A DNA stretch of 64,000 nucleotides from Muribaculaceae bacterium (GCA_017548365.1 JAFZAC010000044.1:19675-83674); one strand, 5' to 3'; counted from the stretch's first letter, positions 17,429 through 24,180 are shown. The notes: a model not told the origin generated them from the letters alone. Numbers and translations: made by a program.

Positions 17429-18778
17429 ATGGCAGAAAGTCAAAACATAGAATACAAAGAGTCATGGCGCGACGAATACCTTAAATGGATTTGTGGTTTC
17501 GCCAATGCGCAAGGTGGCAAGCTCTATATTGGCATCAACGACAAGCAGCAAGTCGTTGGAGTTGCTAATTCTCACCGTTTATTGGAGGATATTCCAAACA
17601 AGATTGTCACCACTCTTGGCATAGTCTGCGATGTCAACTTATTGAACCAAGATGGGAAAGATTATATAGAGATTGATGTTGAGCCAAGCAACATGCCGAT
17701 ATCCTACAAAGGCGAATATCATTTACGCAGTGGAGCCACCAAGCAGCAATTGCGAGGTGTGGCGCTTCAGCAATTTATAATGAAGAAAATGGGGCTGTCG
17801 TGGGACGATGTGACAATGGAAAATGTTACAATTGATGCTATAGACCGCAAAGCCATTGATTATTTCATTAACGAAGGCATATATCATAAGCGTTTATCTC
17901 CAGAAACCAAGTATGAGTCAACAGAAACCATACTAGAAAATTTGGGGTTGCTAACAACAGATGGTAAAATAAAAAGTGCTGCCATATTGTTGTTTGGCAA
18001 ACGACCGCAAAAATATTTCACAGGCATAGAGTTCCGTATTGGTCGTTTCGTAAAGGATGAGGCAGATCTTCTCATACAAGATTCGATTGAGGGCAATATA
18101 ATTCAAATGGCAGACAGAGTGATTGAGACTTTAAAATCAAAATACCTCATTTCTCCCATTCATTATGAAGGAATGGTGCGAGTAGAGCCTTTGGAAATTC
18201 CCGAAGAAGGATTGCGCGAGATATTGTACAATGCCATCTGTCACAAAGACTATTCAGGAGTTCACATTCAGATGAAGGTGTATAATGACCGCATAACTCT
18301 TTGGAATGAGGGGCCACTACCCGAAGGGTTTGATATGGAAGTCTTACTAAAAGAACACTCATCTCATCCACGCAACAAAAACATCGCAAACACATTTTTC
18401 AAAGCGGGTTTCATTGAGGCATGGGGACGAGGCATGAAAAAGATTAGAGATTCATTTGCCGAAGCTAAGTTGCCCATGCCCAAGATAGAAAACCGCGAAG
18501 GCGGTGTCTTGGTAACCATACAACGTAGTCCGTTGTTTGAAAAATTATATCGAGGTGAACCCCAAAATGACGCAAAAAAACTGACAAGTCGACAAGAGGC
18601 TGTTTTAGCGTTAATCCGAGAAAACATAGACATAACTGGAAAAGAACTTGCAAATAAGTTAAAAGTTTCATTGCCAACAGTTAGAAGAGATTTGTCAACA
18701 TTGCGAAAGTTGGGAGTTGTTATATATGCTGGCTCAAGTAAAGATGGTCATTGGGAGATACTAAAGTCCTTTGAGTGA
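17429..18778 (+). CDS. Schlafen/AlbA_2-type ATP-binding protein with winged-helix end
   Basis: I chose the ATG at 17429 (449 residues): the -7 box TATATTTG at 17401 precedes it and the upstream 43 residues look like non-coding sequence. The N-terminus (NIEYKESW... GGKLYIGINDKQQVVGV, residues about 5-40) is the AlbA_2/Schlafen-type domain, which binds nucleic acid or nucleotide. The middle (about 260-340) contains the HPRNKNIANTFFKAGFIEAWGRG motif of the RecG-like C-terminal helicase-related family. The end (about 385-445, LTSRQEAVLALIRENIDITGKELANKL) is a winged-helix domain. The gene is transcribed against the capsid operon and ends in a tandem repeat array. Such genes are often regulatory or defence-linked; function here is inferred. 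Confidence 0.8.
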   Translation: MAESQNIEYKESWRDEYLKWICGFANAQGGKLYIGINDKQQVVGVANSHRLLEDIPNKIVTTLGIVCDVNLLNQDGKDYIEIDVEPSNMPISYKGEYHLRSGATKQQLRGVALQQFIMKKMGLSWDDVTMENVTIDAIDRKAIDYFINEGIYHKRLSPETKYESTETILENLGLLTTDGKIKSAAILLFGKRPQKYFTGIEFRIGRFVKDEADLLIQDSIEGNIIQMADRVIETLKSKYLISPIHYEGMVRVEPLEIPEEGLREILYNAICHKDYSGVHIQMKVYNDRITLWNEGPLPEGFDMEVLLKEHSSHPRNKNIANTFFKAGFIEAWGRGMKKIRDSFAEAKLPMPKIENREGGVLVTIQRSPLFEKLYRGEPQNDAKKLTSRQEAVLALIRENIDITGKELANKLKVSLPTVRRDLSTLRKLGVVIYAGSSKDGHWEILKSFE

Positions 18779-18906
18779 TACTCGAAGTGATACTCGAAGT
18801 GATACTCGAAATGATACCCAAAATGATACTCAAAATGATACTCAAAATGATACTCGAAATGACACTCAAAATGATACCCTAAATGATACCCTAAATGATA
18901 CAAAAA
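18775..18906 (+). repeat. 12-bp tandem repeat array over the Schlafen-like stop codon
   Basis: Eleven units of 12 bp, first GTGATACTCGAA and later ATGATACTCAAA and close variants, from 18775 to 18906. The TGA stop of the Schlafen-type gene lies in the first unit. In the frame one base ahead (from 18777), the array reads open as repeated Asp-Thr-x-Asn/Ser tetrapeptides to a TAG at 18909. Confidence 0.9.
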
Positions 18907-18910
18907 AATA

Positions 18911-18942
18911 GAGCCACCCTTTTTGAGGTGGCTCCTTTCTTT
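18911..18942. terminator. Bidirectional terminator between Schlafen-like gene and ardA
   Basis: Stem GAGCCACC (18911-18918) pairs with GGTGGCTC (18927-18934). A pyrimidine-rich tail follows on the plus strand and an A-rich repeat end precedes it, giving T-rich sequence on the minus strand, so it can serve both convergent genes. Confidence 0.75.
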
Positions 18943-18956
18943 GGTATGTCTTCAGC

Positions 18957-19640
18957 CTACATCGTTCTGAACACAAAATTGTCACAGAAATCATAATCGT
19001 ATTGAAAAAGCTCTCTGCTATAAGCACTTACATCAAAGAATCGGCGCAGGTGCTCGGGAATCTCGTCAAGGATTCCCAGCTCCTCGATCAAGTTCTCCGT
19101 GAACTCTTCCTCGCTGTTCCACTCACCGCAGTAGTGTTCACGGAAGTCCTCCACTGTCACGTCAGACTCGCATCTCAGGTCCAGGTAAGCCTCGTATGCA
19201 CGCTGCTCATCCTCGTCAAGTTCAGCGTATGCCTTGATAAGGTCGAAAGTCTCCTCATCGAGACTACACTCACTGTACCAGCACTCGGGCACGTTATCTG
19301 CATCTTGGAACATCAGCTCGACATCCTCGCCTTCATCTCTATGGATATAGTGGCACACCCTCATAAACTCGTCATAATCAGCGCATTTAGCTATTGACAC
19401 CCAGCAGCCGGTCAGGTCTCCCTCCGAGTATTTCTTGTAACTACCCACATACAGGGCAGGCTCACCGGTGCGGTAGTCGTGCTTGAAGTCAGCGAGGTCA
19501 ATATCCTCGAACTCGTCATCATCATAAACCTCAACAACATTATTGAGATTGTTAGAACTTGAGAGAGCCTTTACGCTCTGCTCCATGTCAGTGCTTTGGG
19601 CACCATTCATTGATTCACTGAAAAGAGATAATTCATTCAT
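18957..19640 (-). CDS. ardA: Antirestriction protein ArdA
   Basis: A 227-residue acidic protein. ArdA family features run from about residue 62: ALYVGSYKKYSEGDLTGCW, then DADNVPECWYSE, then the middle EDEQRAYEAYLDL region and the final REHYCGEWNSEEEFTENL and LFQYDYDFCDNFVF blocks. ArdA mimics DNA with its acid surface and blocks type I restriction enzymes during entry or transfer. The first 60 residues are an extension not needed for the ArdA match. Its location at the start of an early region fits early expression; presence of ArdA is seen both in plasmids/ICEs and in phages. Confidence 0.9.
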   Translation of the reverse strand: MNELSLFSESMNGAQSTDMEQSVKALSSSNNLNNVVEVYDDDEFEDIDLADFKHDYRTGEPALYVGSYKKYSEGDLTGCWVSIAKCADYDEFMRVCHYIHRDEGEDVELMFQDADNVPECWYSECSLDEETFDLIKAYAELDEDEQRAYEAYLDLRCESDVTVEDFREHYCGEWNSEEEFTENLIEELGILDEIPEHLRRFFDVSAYSRELFQYDYDFCDNFVFRTM

Positions 19641-19657
19641 AGCAGTAATTCTTTAAA

Positions 19658-19874
19658 AAGTTAAACATCATTGATCTTGCCGTCACTTACAGCTTCACCT
19701 TTACACTGCCTGCAAAGTCCGTTCGCCCTCACAGAGAGCAAGGCTTGCCTGAGAATTACTACCCGAAGGGCTGGAGAATTCTCAGAAGCAACGTAGCCTG
19801 GCCTTGCTAGTGAGTAGAGCGGAATAACTTTGCAGCGTAAAGGCAAGCGGTGAGGGCAAGGAAATGTTTAACTT
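19658..19874. repeat. Roughly 217-bp imperfect palindrome (structured RNA or DNA element)
   Basis: Arms pair in order: AAGTTAAACAT (19658-19668) with ATGTTTAACTT (19864-19874); CTTGCCGTCAC (19676-19686) with GTGAGGGCAAG (19850-19860), one mismatch; CCTTTACACTGC (19698-19709) with GCAGCGTAAAGG (19832-19843), one mismatch; TCAC and GCAAGGC segments continue inward; a GAGAATT/AATTCTC pair and a small CCC-GAA-GGG apical hairpin (about 19762-19770) close it. No ORF with protein character covers it. Confidence 0.8.
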
Positions 19875-20202
19875 CAGACTTACGGCTATGAGCCCATCTT
19901 TTCACGTAATGAATGGAGACCGACAAAGAGCGCAGACGTGGAGCAGGATAAAAAAAAGGAACCTCGTTTCACAACGAAGCACCTTAACGGAGTACATTAA
20001 AATATGAACTTCCCTAAATAACCATATAAATATGCAACATCTAATCCAAATGTATCTTTTGAGAGAGGAATAGTGACCTCATTTCTCAACGAAGCCACTC
20101 ACGGAGTTAGACATAAACTAATTAACTTCTAAATCCAGTCATAACCATAAAATATACATCATGAAAAAAGTTACCAAACAATAAAATTATAGAACCTATA
20201 AA
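19875..20202. other. Non-coding region with two direct repeats
   Basis: AT-rich region with no gene. It holds two imperfect repeats: core ACCTCGTTTCACAACGAAGC at 19961-19980 and ACCTCATTTCTCAACGAAGC at 20076-20095, each followed by an ACGGAGT block (19987 and 20101) and ending in ACCATA-like sequence. The spacing is about 115 bp. The first core can fold as CGTT-TCAC-AACG. This may be a cis-acting RNA or iteron-like DNA element; I could not tell which. Confidence 0.6.
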
Positions 20203-20622
20203 TTATACTGAGCAGGGAATCAGAGAGCGCTGAGCATACAGCGTAACCTCATAAGAGAACACTGCCGGCTCGCCGCCTGGATCACCTGTATATATTGTCA
20301 TCCGTATGATAGGATGTGGTTTCTCACGTGCTCCAACCACAAACGACTCTCCGTTTGTGTCTGTAACCACGAATGCGATATCATGGTAATGCACTATCAT
20401 TTCATCCGTGATGAATTTCAGCGTCGTCTTCTCTATGCGTCCACCATTATCATAGTCAGATGCCGCCTCGCAGGTTGGATTGCCCACGAAGTTTATAGGT
20501 GTTATGTCCGTCATTATGGCCACAGGCAGACCTGCCAGCGACTTCATCATCATCTGTCTCTGAAGGTTTTTCCCTTGAACATATCCAAGACTCTTAATTC
20601 CTGGTAAATTCTGTCGTATCAC
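20203..20622 (-). CDS. Hypothetical protein in early region (139 aa, GTG start)
   Basis: The frame opens with a GTG at 20622, with an AAGG five bases upstream; the first ATG would remove 23 residues including LPGIKSLGY. No domain is recognisable. It has a beta-rich look (several alternating hydrophobic strands) and a C-terminal segment with a DPGGEPAVFSYEVTLY turn. It sits after the 172-aa gene. Its function is unknown; it could be a structural or replication accessory protein. Confidence 0.5.
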   Translation of the reverse strand: MIRQNLPGIKSLGYVQGKNLQRQMMMKSLAGLPVAIMTDITPINFVGNPTCEAASDYDNGGRIEKTTLKFITDEMIVHYHDIAFVVTDTNGESFVVGAREKPHPIIRMTIYTGDPGGEPAVFSYEVTLYAQRSLIPCSV

Positions 20623-20744
20623 ACCTTAACTCAATGAATAATAAGCTGTTATAAAATGATTACGGAACATTTTGGAAACTATGGAACATACATGATTTTC
20701 TATCTTGACAAGTAGTGCAGTTTTTACCCCCGTTTTAACTTGAA

Positions 20745-21263
20745 TTAAGTTTCTAAAGGTTCGTTAACTGTGTTTTTCGCCATTTTTCTTTGTTTTCGAT
20801 ACACATCTTGTCGACGCTGATATATCTTCGCCAGCGTATTCCAGTTCGTGTCTGAAGGCGTTATTCCGTGCGCCTCCATCCATGCGAAAATGAGTTCCTT
20901 TCTCTGCTTGCCTATATTTCCGAACTTGTGAAGGTCACGCCAGAGTTGCATCATGAACCTTTGTCTGATGCTTTTCTGAATCGCCAGCTGTCCGTTTTTC
21001 GGCAGGTAGTTGTATGACTTCACATTCTTGTATTTGAAATACGGCACGGCTATCGGAATTTTACCTTCCCCGGGGCCATCTCCGTCATCTTCCAAGTTTT
21101 TCGGTCTCAGAGTCAGGCTCATCTCCAGCACGTCATTCTCATACGAGTTTTTGGGGAATGCCACAGGTATTCCTCCATGCTCATGCACCAGCCACTCCGC
21201 CAGATAAGAATCCAGCTTTACGTACACTCTAATGTCACTCATCTTTAAATCGTATTTTGCCAT
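20745..21263 (-). CDS. Hypothetical protein in early region (172 aa)
   Basis: I take the ATG at 21263, because the longer frame to 21446 would overlap dnaC-like and reads poorly. Alternative starts are 21317 and 21242. The chosen protein has an N-terminal block (MSDIRVYVKLDSYLAEWLVHEHGG), an acidic middle (LEDDGDGPGEG) and a basic helical end (RKQRKMAKNTVN) that suggests nucleic-acid contact. No family recognised. It follows the DnaC-like gene on the same strand. Confidence 0.55.
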   Translation of the reverse strand: MAKYDLKMSDIRVYVKLDSYLAEWLVHEHGGIPVAFPKNSYENDVLEMSLTLRPKNLEDDGDGPGEGKIPIAVPYFKYKNVKSYNYLPKNGQLAIQKSIRQRFMMQLWRDLHKFGNIGKQRKELIFAWMEAHGITPSDTNWNTLAKIYQRRQDVYRKQRKMAKNTVNEPLET

Positions 21264-21313
21264 TTCATTCGCAAAATTAAAGATTCTTATTAGTTTCTTG
21301 AAAGACTTTATAA

Positions 21314-22144
21314 TCATGGTCTGCGAAGGCTTTTGCCCTTGAATTCTAAAAAGTTGAACATCTCCAGGAACCTGTCTGCTATATATTTGCCATATACTGT
21401 CTCGATCTCGCAAAGAGGCAGGTTCGTTGTCGCATGAGTCACGCATGAATATCTGTTGTCATACCTGATCTGCATCAGGAACTGGAGCACGTTCATCTTT
21501 GTGCCGTAGTTGCTTGCCGGATTGGGTTCTCTTCCCAACTCGTCAACAAACAGACAGCAGTCATGTTTAAGCAACTTATCCAGTCCAGGCAGTCCATCGG
21601 CCGCATATCTGTTCGCTATCATGCTTGCCGACATCCATTCCGTGCCGAATCTGTATTCAGATTTGCAGTATTCTTTATGTCTTGTACGCACATCCTTCAG
21701 GTAATCCCGCAGTAACATCAGCGTCATCGACTTGCCGCGCCCGATGTCACCATATAGAAAAAGTCCTTTTGAATAGTCCAGTTTCAGCACGTTCCAGCTG
21801 TCTATTCTCCACACCCATCCAAGGATGCTGTACAATATCTTGACATCATAATTCTTTTTGTCGAATCTGGGCTCTATTTTCAGAAGAATGTTCCACAAGA
21901 CTCTCTGTTCTGCGCGAATGTCAACCATCTGTCTCAGCTTTTCTAATTTTTGCCCTACTGAGCGGATTGTCTGTAGCCGACGCTCCAGTTTCGCCATATC
22001 CTTCTTGCGCTTCTCCTCGGGTGTCGGTTGCCTTTCCAGCTGCTTGTGGTATACTTTGAGTCCCTCCACTGTTTTCTGGTTTCGCCTTGGCTTTGGAGCC
22101 TCTCCCAGCAGAATTTCGCTTATTTTTTGCGTTTCTTTTGCCAT
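21314..22144 (-). CDS. DnaC-like helicase loader ATPase
   Basis: A 276-residue AAA+ protein: a basic N-terminal region (about 1-85), then GLFLYGDIGRGKSMTL (Walker A GDIGRGKS, residues about 128-135), a Walker B-like LFVDELG (about 196-202) and a sensor-type TTNLP (about 241-245). This is the DnaC/phage gpP-like family that loads the replicative helicase DnaB. The start at 22144 overlaps the DnaD-like gene by 224 bp; an internal ATG at 21997 would shorten the overlap but cut into the basic region. In Bacteroidales phages and plasmids a DnaD-like and a DnaC-like gene commonly lie next to each other. Confidence 0.7.
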   Translation of the reverse strand: MAKETQKISEILLGEAPKPRRNQKTVEGLKVYHKQLERQPTPEEKRKKDMAKLERRLQTIRSVGQKLEKLRQMVDIRAEQRVLWNILLKIEPRFDKKNYDVKILYSILGWVWRIDSWNVLKLDYSKGLFLYGDIGRGKSMTLMLLRDYLKDVRTRHKEYCKSEYRFGTEWMSASMIANRYAADGLPGLDKLLKHDCCLFVDELGREPNPASNYGTKMNVLQFLMQIRYDNRYSCVTHATTNLPLCEIETVYGKYIADRFLEMFNFLEFKGKSLRRP

Positions 22145-22943
22145 CCTGAATCGTTTTTTTCAGCCAGTCATAGAAATGGCGTTTATAATCGTTGAAATTC
22201 TTGTGTTCAAATGACTTTATCTGCATCTCTTTGTAGAATTCTTTGTGCCTCTTGTGCAATTCTGCTTTTGTCACTTTCAATGCTTCCATAGTTTTCTTGG
22301 TGAACATCTCAGAATCTCTTAATTTCTCAAAATATTTATTTTCACGCGCAAGCGCATTAGTGAGAGAAATATTGTTTTTTGTTTTATTATATATTGTTCT
22401 TTTGTGGTGGATTCCGTGATGGAGTTCGTGATGCATGTCTTCATCTTTCTTGTCTTCATCGTTATCAGAAAACTCTTCACTTTCTTCATCAAAATCTTCT
22501 GCTTCCTCATTATGTTCACCAACAAACACAGGAAAGTCTTCATCCAACTCACTTGTTGATTTCATTCCATGGGAATCATCCTCGACTTCATCATCAACAA
22601 ACTTCCCTGAGCGGAACTTGTCTAGCTGATACTTGTCGTAGTTGGTTATCGTTACTATTGTGACGTCACCTTCTTTCTCAACAGTCACCATCTTGTCTAG
22701 AACAAAATCCTCAAGACATCGCTTCGCGGTTCTTACATCTCCGGCATCCCATCGGCGGGCAAGTCTCCTCATGCTAGTCACCAGCTGCCCACGCTTTAGG
22801 GAGACTCGCTGCCCGAGGAATCTCACCTCACAGTCTTTCCATGCTGCTTGTATCACGAGGTCAAGCCACCATTTAAGCGCTTTTGTGTCGTACCATACCC
22901 AGTGGAACACTATGCCGCGGTCAAGTGCAATCCAGCCTCTCAT
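21921..22943 (-). CDS. DnaD-like replication initiation protein
   Basis: Residues 1-110 match phage replisome-organiser proteins: WIALDRGIVFHW, then LDLVIQAAWKD, RGQLVTSMRRLARRW and an ITNYDKYQL end block, which forms a winged-helix DNA-binding fold. A charged linker (about 125-185) and a helical segment (about 205-290) follow; the C-terminal 55 residues are low complexity (Lys, Ala, Gly, Thr). The last 224 bp overlap the start of the DnaC-like gene in another frame, so the C-terminus could be less constrained than the N-terminus. Together the two genes form the replication module. Confidence 0.7.
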   Translation of the reverse strand: MRGWIALDRGIVFHWVWYDTKALKWWLDLVIQAAWKDCEVRFLGQRVSLKRGQLVTSMRRLARRWDAGDVRTAKRCLEDFVLDKMVTVEKEGDVTIVTITNYDKYQLDKFRSGKFVDDEVEDDSHGMKSTSELDEDFPVFVGEHNEEAEDFDEESEEFSDNDEDKKDEDMHHELHHGIHHKRTIYNKTKNNISLTNALARENKYFEKLRDSEMFTKKTMEALKVTKAELHKRHKEFYKEMQIKSFEHKNFNDYKRHFYDWLKKTIQDGKRNAKNKRNSAGRGSKAKAKPENSGGTQSIPQAAGKATDTRGEAQEGYGETGASATDNPLSRAKIRKAETDG

Positions 22944-22967
22944 TTTAACACCTTATTTATATATTGT

Positions 22968-23165
22968 TTATAACTGTGCTTTCCAAAAGCGTAATATCTC
23001 TCTGCCAAGGTAGAACCTTCGGGAGTTCGACCTTCTTATTCCTGTCTTTATTATGCCTTTGTTTGCATATTTGAGCAGGGTGTTCCTGTGTATGCCCAGC
23101 AGCTTGCTTGCTTCTTCTAGAGAATACCTTGATGCCTCTTTTACTCTTGGTTCTTCAGTCACCAT
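22968..23165 (-). CDS. Small MerR/excisionase-type HTH protein
   Basis: The start at 23165 is chosen because GGAGGAAGAAG lies just upstream; the longer frame to 23267 adds N-terminal residues of no protein character. The 65-residue product is a single HTH of the HTH_17/excisionase type: YSLEEASKLLGIHRNTLLKYANKG, then a basic wing. Such proteins direct excision or act as accessory regulators. It overlaps the end of the next HTH gene by 11 bp on the same strand. Confidence 0.65.
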   Translation of the reverse strand: MVTEEPRVKEASRYSLEEASKLLGIHRNTLLKYANKGIIKTGIRRSNSRRFYLGREILRFWKAQL

Positions 23166-23400
23166 CTTCTTCCTCCCTTCTCTCATTTGTGCGCTGGGTA
23201 CACTCTTTGGGTGGAAAGAGCTCCTCAATTGGTCTGTTGAAATACTGTGAGAGCTTCTCCTGGACATTCATGTCGGGAGCGCATTCTCCTGCAATCCATT
23301 TCCTCACTGCTGCTTTTGACCTGTGTGTCAACTTGGCGATATCTTCAATAAATGTATTCGCCTGACTCTTAACATCTTGATAGATCTCTTGAAATGTCAT
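23155..23400 (-). CDS. Small XRE-like HTH protein
   Basis: An 81-residue protein: helical N-terminal part (IEDIAKLTHRSKAAVRKWIAG) of HTH-type spacing, then a YFNRPIEELFP hinge and a very charged C-terminus (NERREEEDGD). A Cro-like or early-regulator role is the best guess given the divergent repressor at 23589; transcription would start from the TATATTTG box at 23518-23525. Confidence 0.55.
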   Translation of the reverse strand: MTFQEIYQDVKSQANTFIEDIAKLTHRSKAAVRKWIAGECAPDMNVQEKLSQYFNRPIEELFPPKECTQRTNERREEEDGD

Positions 23401-23442
23401 GATAAAAAAGAAAGTTTAATATTAAAAAAAAGTGGTTATTAT

Positions 23443-23474
23443 TTTGTTATAATGATTATAATTGCTTAACTTTG
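23443..23474 (+). promoter_or_regulatory. Promoter of the phage repressor
   Basis: A TTTG at 23443-23446 and a TAACTTTG at 23467-23474, spaced by 20 bp, fit the Bacteroidetes -33/-7 pair. The box leads toward the repressor gene at 23589 through a leader of about 110 bp. Confidence 0.6.
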
Positions 23475-23517
23475 CAGTGTGAATACTCATTAGTAGCATT
23501 TATTAGCATTTGGATTG

Positions 23518-23550
23518 CAAATATAAGCATTATTTTGCTTAAACTCCAAA
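23518..23550 (-). promoter_or_regulatory. Leftward early promoter with overlapping operator
   Basis: On the minus strand, TTTG (23547-23550) and TATATTTG (23518-23525) with a 21-bp spacer. The inverted repeat TAAGCA-N6-TGCTTA at 23524-23541 covers the -7 edge and the spacer. Related copies TTGCTTAA (23462-23469) and TTAAGCA (23555-23561) lie near the rightward promoter and between the promoter and the repressor start. This fits repressor-controlled divergent promoters. Confidence 0.6.
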
Positions 23551-23588
23551 TTAATTAAGCACTTTTTTGGACTTTTTTTCATAAGATT

Positions 23589-23981
23589 ATGGAAAGGCTT
23601 GATTTAAAGCGATTAAGGAAAGACGCTGAAATAACACAGTCAGAGCTGGCTAACCGTATCGGTTATCCACAGGCGTTCCTGTCTCAGATTGAGCACGGGA
23701 AGCGTCCCGCACCCGACAAACTGATAAAGATTGTGGTAAAAGAGCTTGGCATCAGCAATATCAATGACTACATTGAAACTGTTCCAGACCCTGTTCCTTC
23801 GCAAGATCTGCCTAAATTGGAGCCGCTCTCTTTTGACAACATCATCAAGGGCGAGCCTAACGTGGAATCGCTGCAGAACACTATTTCCCAACTGGTGGAT
23901 TTGCTTGTGAAGAGCCAGCAGAGGATAGATAATCTGGAGAAAGAGAACAAAAAATTGTTGGAACTAATCAGCAAAATATAA
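23589..23981 (+). CDS. XRE-family phage repressor with C-terminal coiled coil
   Basis: A 130-residue protein. Residues about 7-60 are a classic XRE HTH (LRKDAEITQSELANRIGYPQ then LSQIEHGKRPAPDKL). The C-terminus (about 98-130) is a heptad coiled coil (VESLQNTISQLVDLLVKSQQ and so on) that would dimerise it. No self-cleavage peptidase domain is present, so it is not a LexA-like CI. It is divergent from the small HTH genes; the intergenic operators are consistent with a lysogeny-type switch. Confidence 0.75.
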   Translation: MERLDLKRLRKDAEITQSELANRIGYPQAFLSQIEHGKRPAPDKLIKIVVKELGISNINDYIETVPDPVPSQDLPKLEPLSFDNIIKGEPNVESLQNTISQLVDLLVKSQQRIDNLEKENKKLLELISKI

Positions 23982-24064
23982 GCGCACTTTTTTGCTAATG
24001 ATTGCCCAAATGATTGCTCACGTTTTTATAACCAATATAATTTATTAACTATCAGACTTGTACA

Positions 24065-24122
24065 GGGTCGTTGTCCTGCCTTACAAGCAGAGGGTCGGCG
24101 GTTCGAATCCGTCAGCACCCAC
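24065..24122 (+). other. 3' fragment of tRNA-Val(UAC), likely attachment site
   Basis: From about 24068 the sequence matches the 3' half of a tRNA: anticodon loop with TAC, a T-arm GGCGG-TTCGAAT-CCGTC and an acceptor 3' strand ending GCACCC at 24115-24120, then ACC. No D-arm or 5' acceptor strand precedes it; upstream sequence is unrelated AT-rich. Phage and ICE integrases commonly use the 3' end of a tRNA gene, so this is the expected right junction of the element. An intact tRNA-Val would be expected at the left end. Confidence 0.75.
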
Positions 24123-24131
24123 CCTAGGACG

Positions 24132-24180
24132 AAACGCTGACAGTTAATGACGAAGGTCTACAATAGCTGTCAGCGTTTTT
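24132..24180 (+). terminator. Terminator after the tRNA-Val fragment
   Basis: AAACGCTGACAG at 24132-24143 pairs with CTGTCAGCGTTT at 24167-24178; T-rich tail. It is probably the original terminator of the tRNA gene. Confidence 0.7.

Larger units (their letters stand above)
9085..24122. mobile_element. Phage-like integrated element with capsid and packaging genes
   Basis: The block contains a capsid and packaging operon (9976-17310), an early replication and antirestriction region (18957-23400), a divergent repressor (23589) and, at its right end, the 3' part of a tRNA-Val gene (an attachment site). Portal, tail tube and sheath, tape measure, baseplate, holin/lysin and integrase genes are absent. 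The right boundary at about 24122 is well supported; the left boundary is not visible, and no intact tRNA-Val or matching att copy occurs anywhere to the left in the window. I placed the left edge at the ASCH-like gene because it is co-oriented with the packaging genes. Confidence 0.7.

Noticed and set aside
18775..18906. CRISPR-like array
   Set aside because: The 12-bp units are contiguous with no spacers and overlap a gene end, so it is a tandem repeat, not CRISPR.
9976..23400. Diversity-generating retroelement or Mu-like transposase
   Set aside because: I looked for a reverse transcriptase, template repeat, MuA- or MuB-like genes, and found none. The ATPase at 21314 is DnaC-like.
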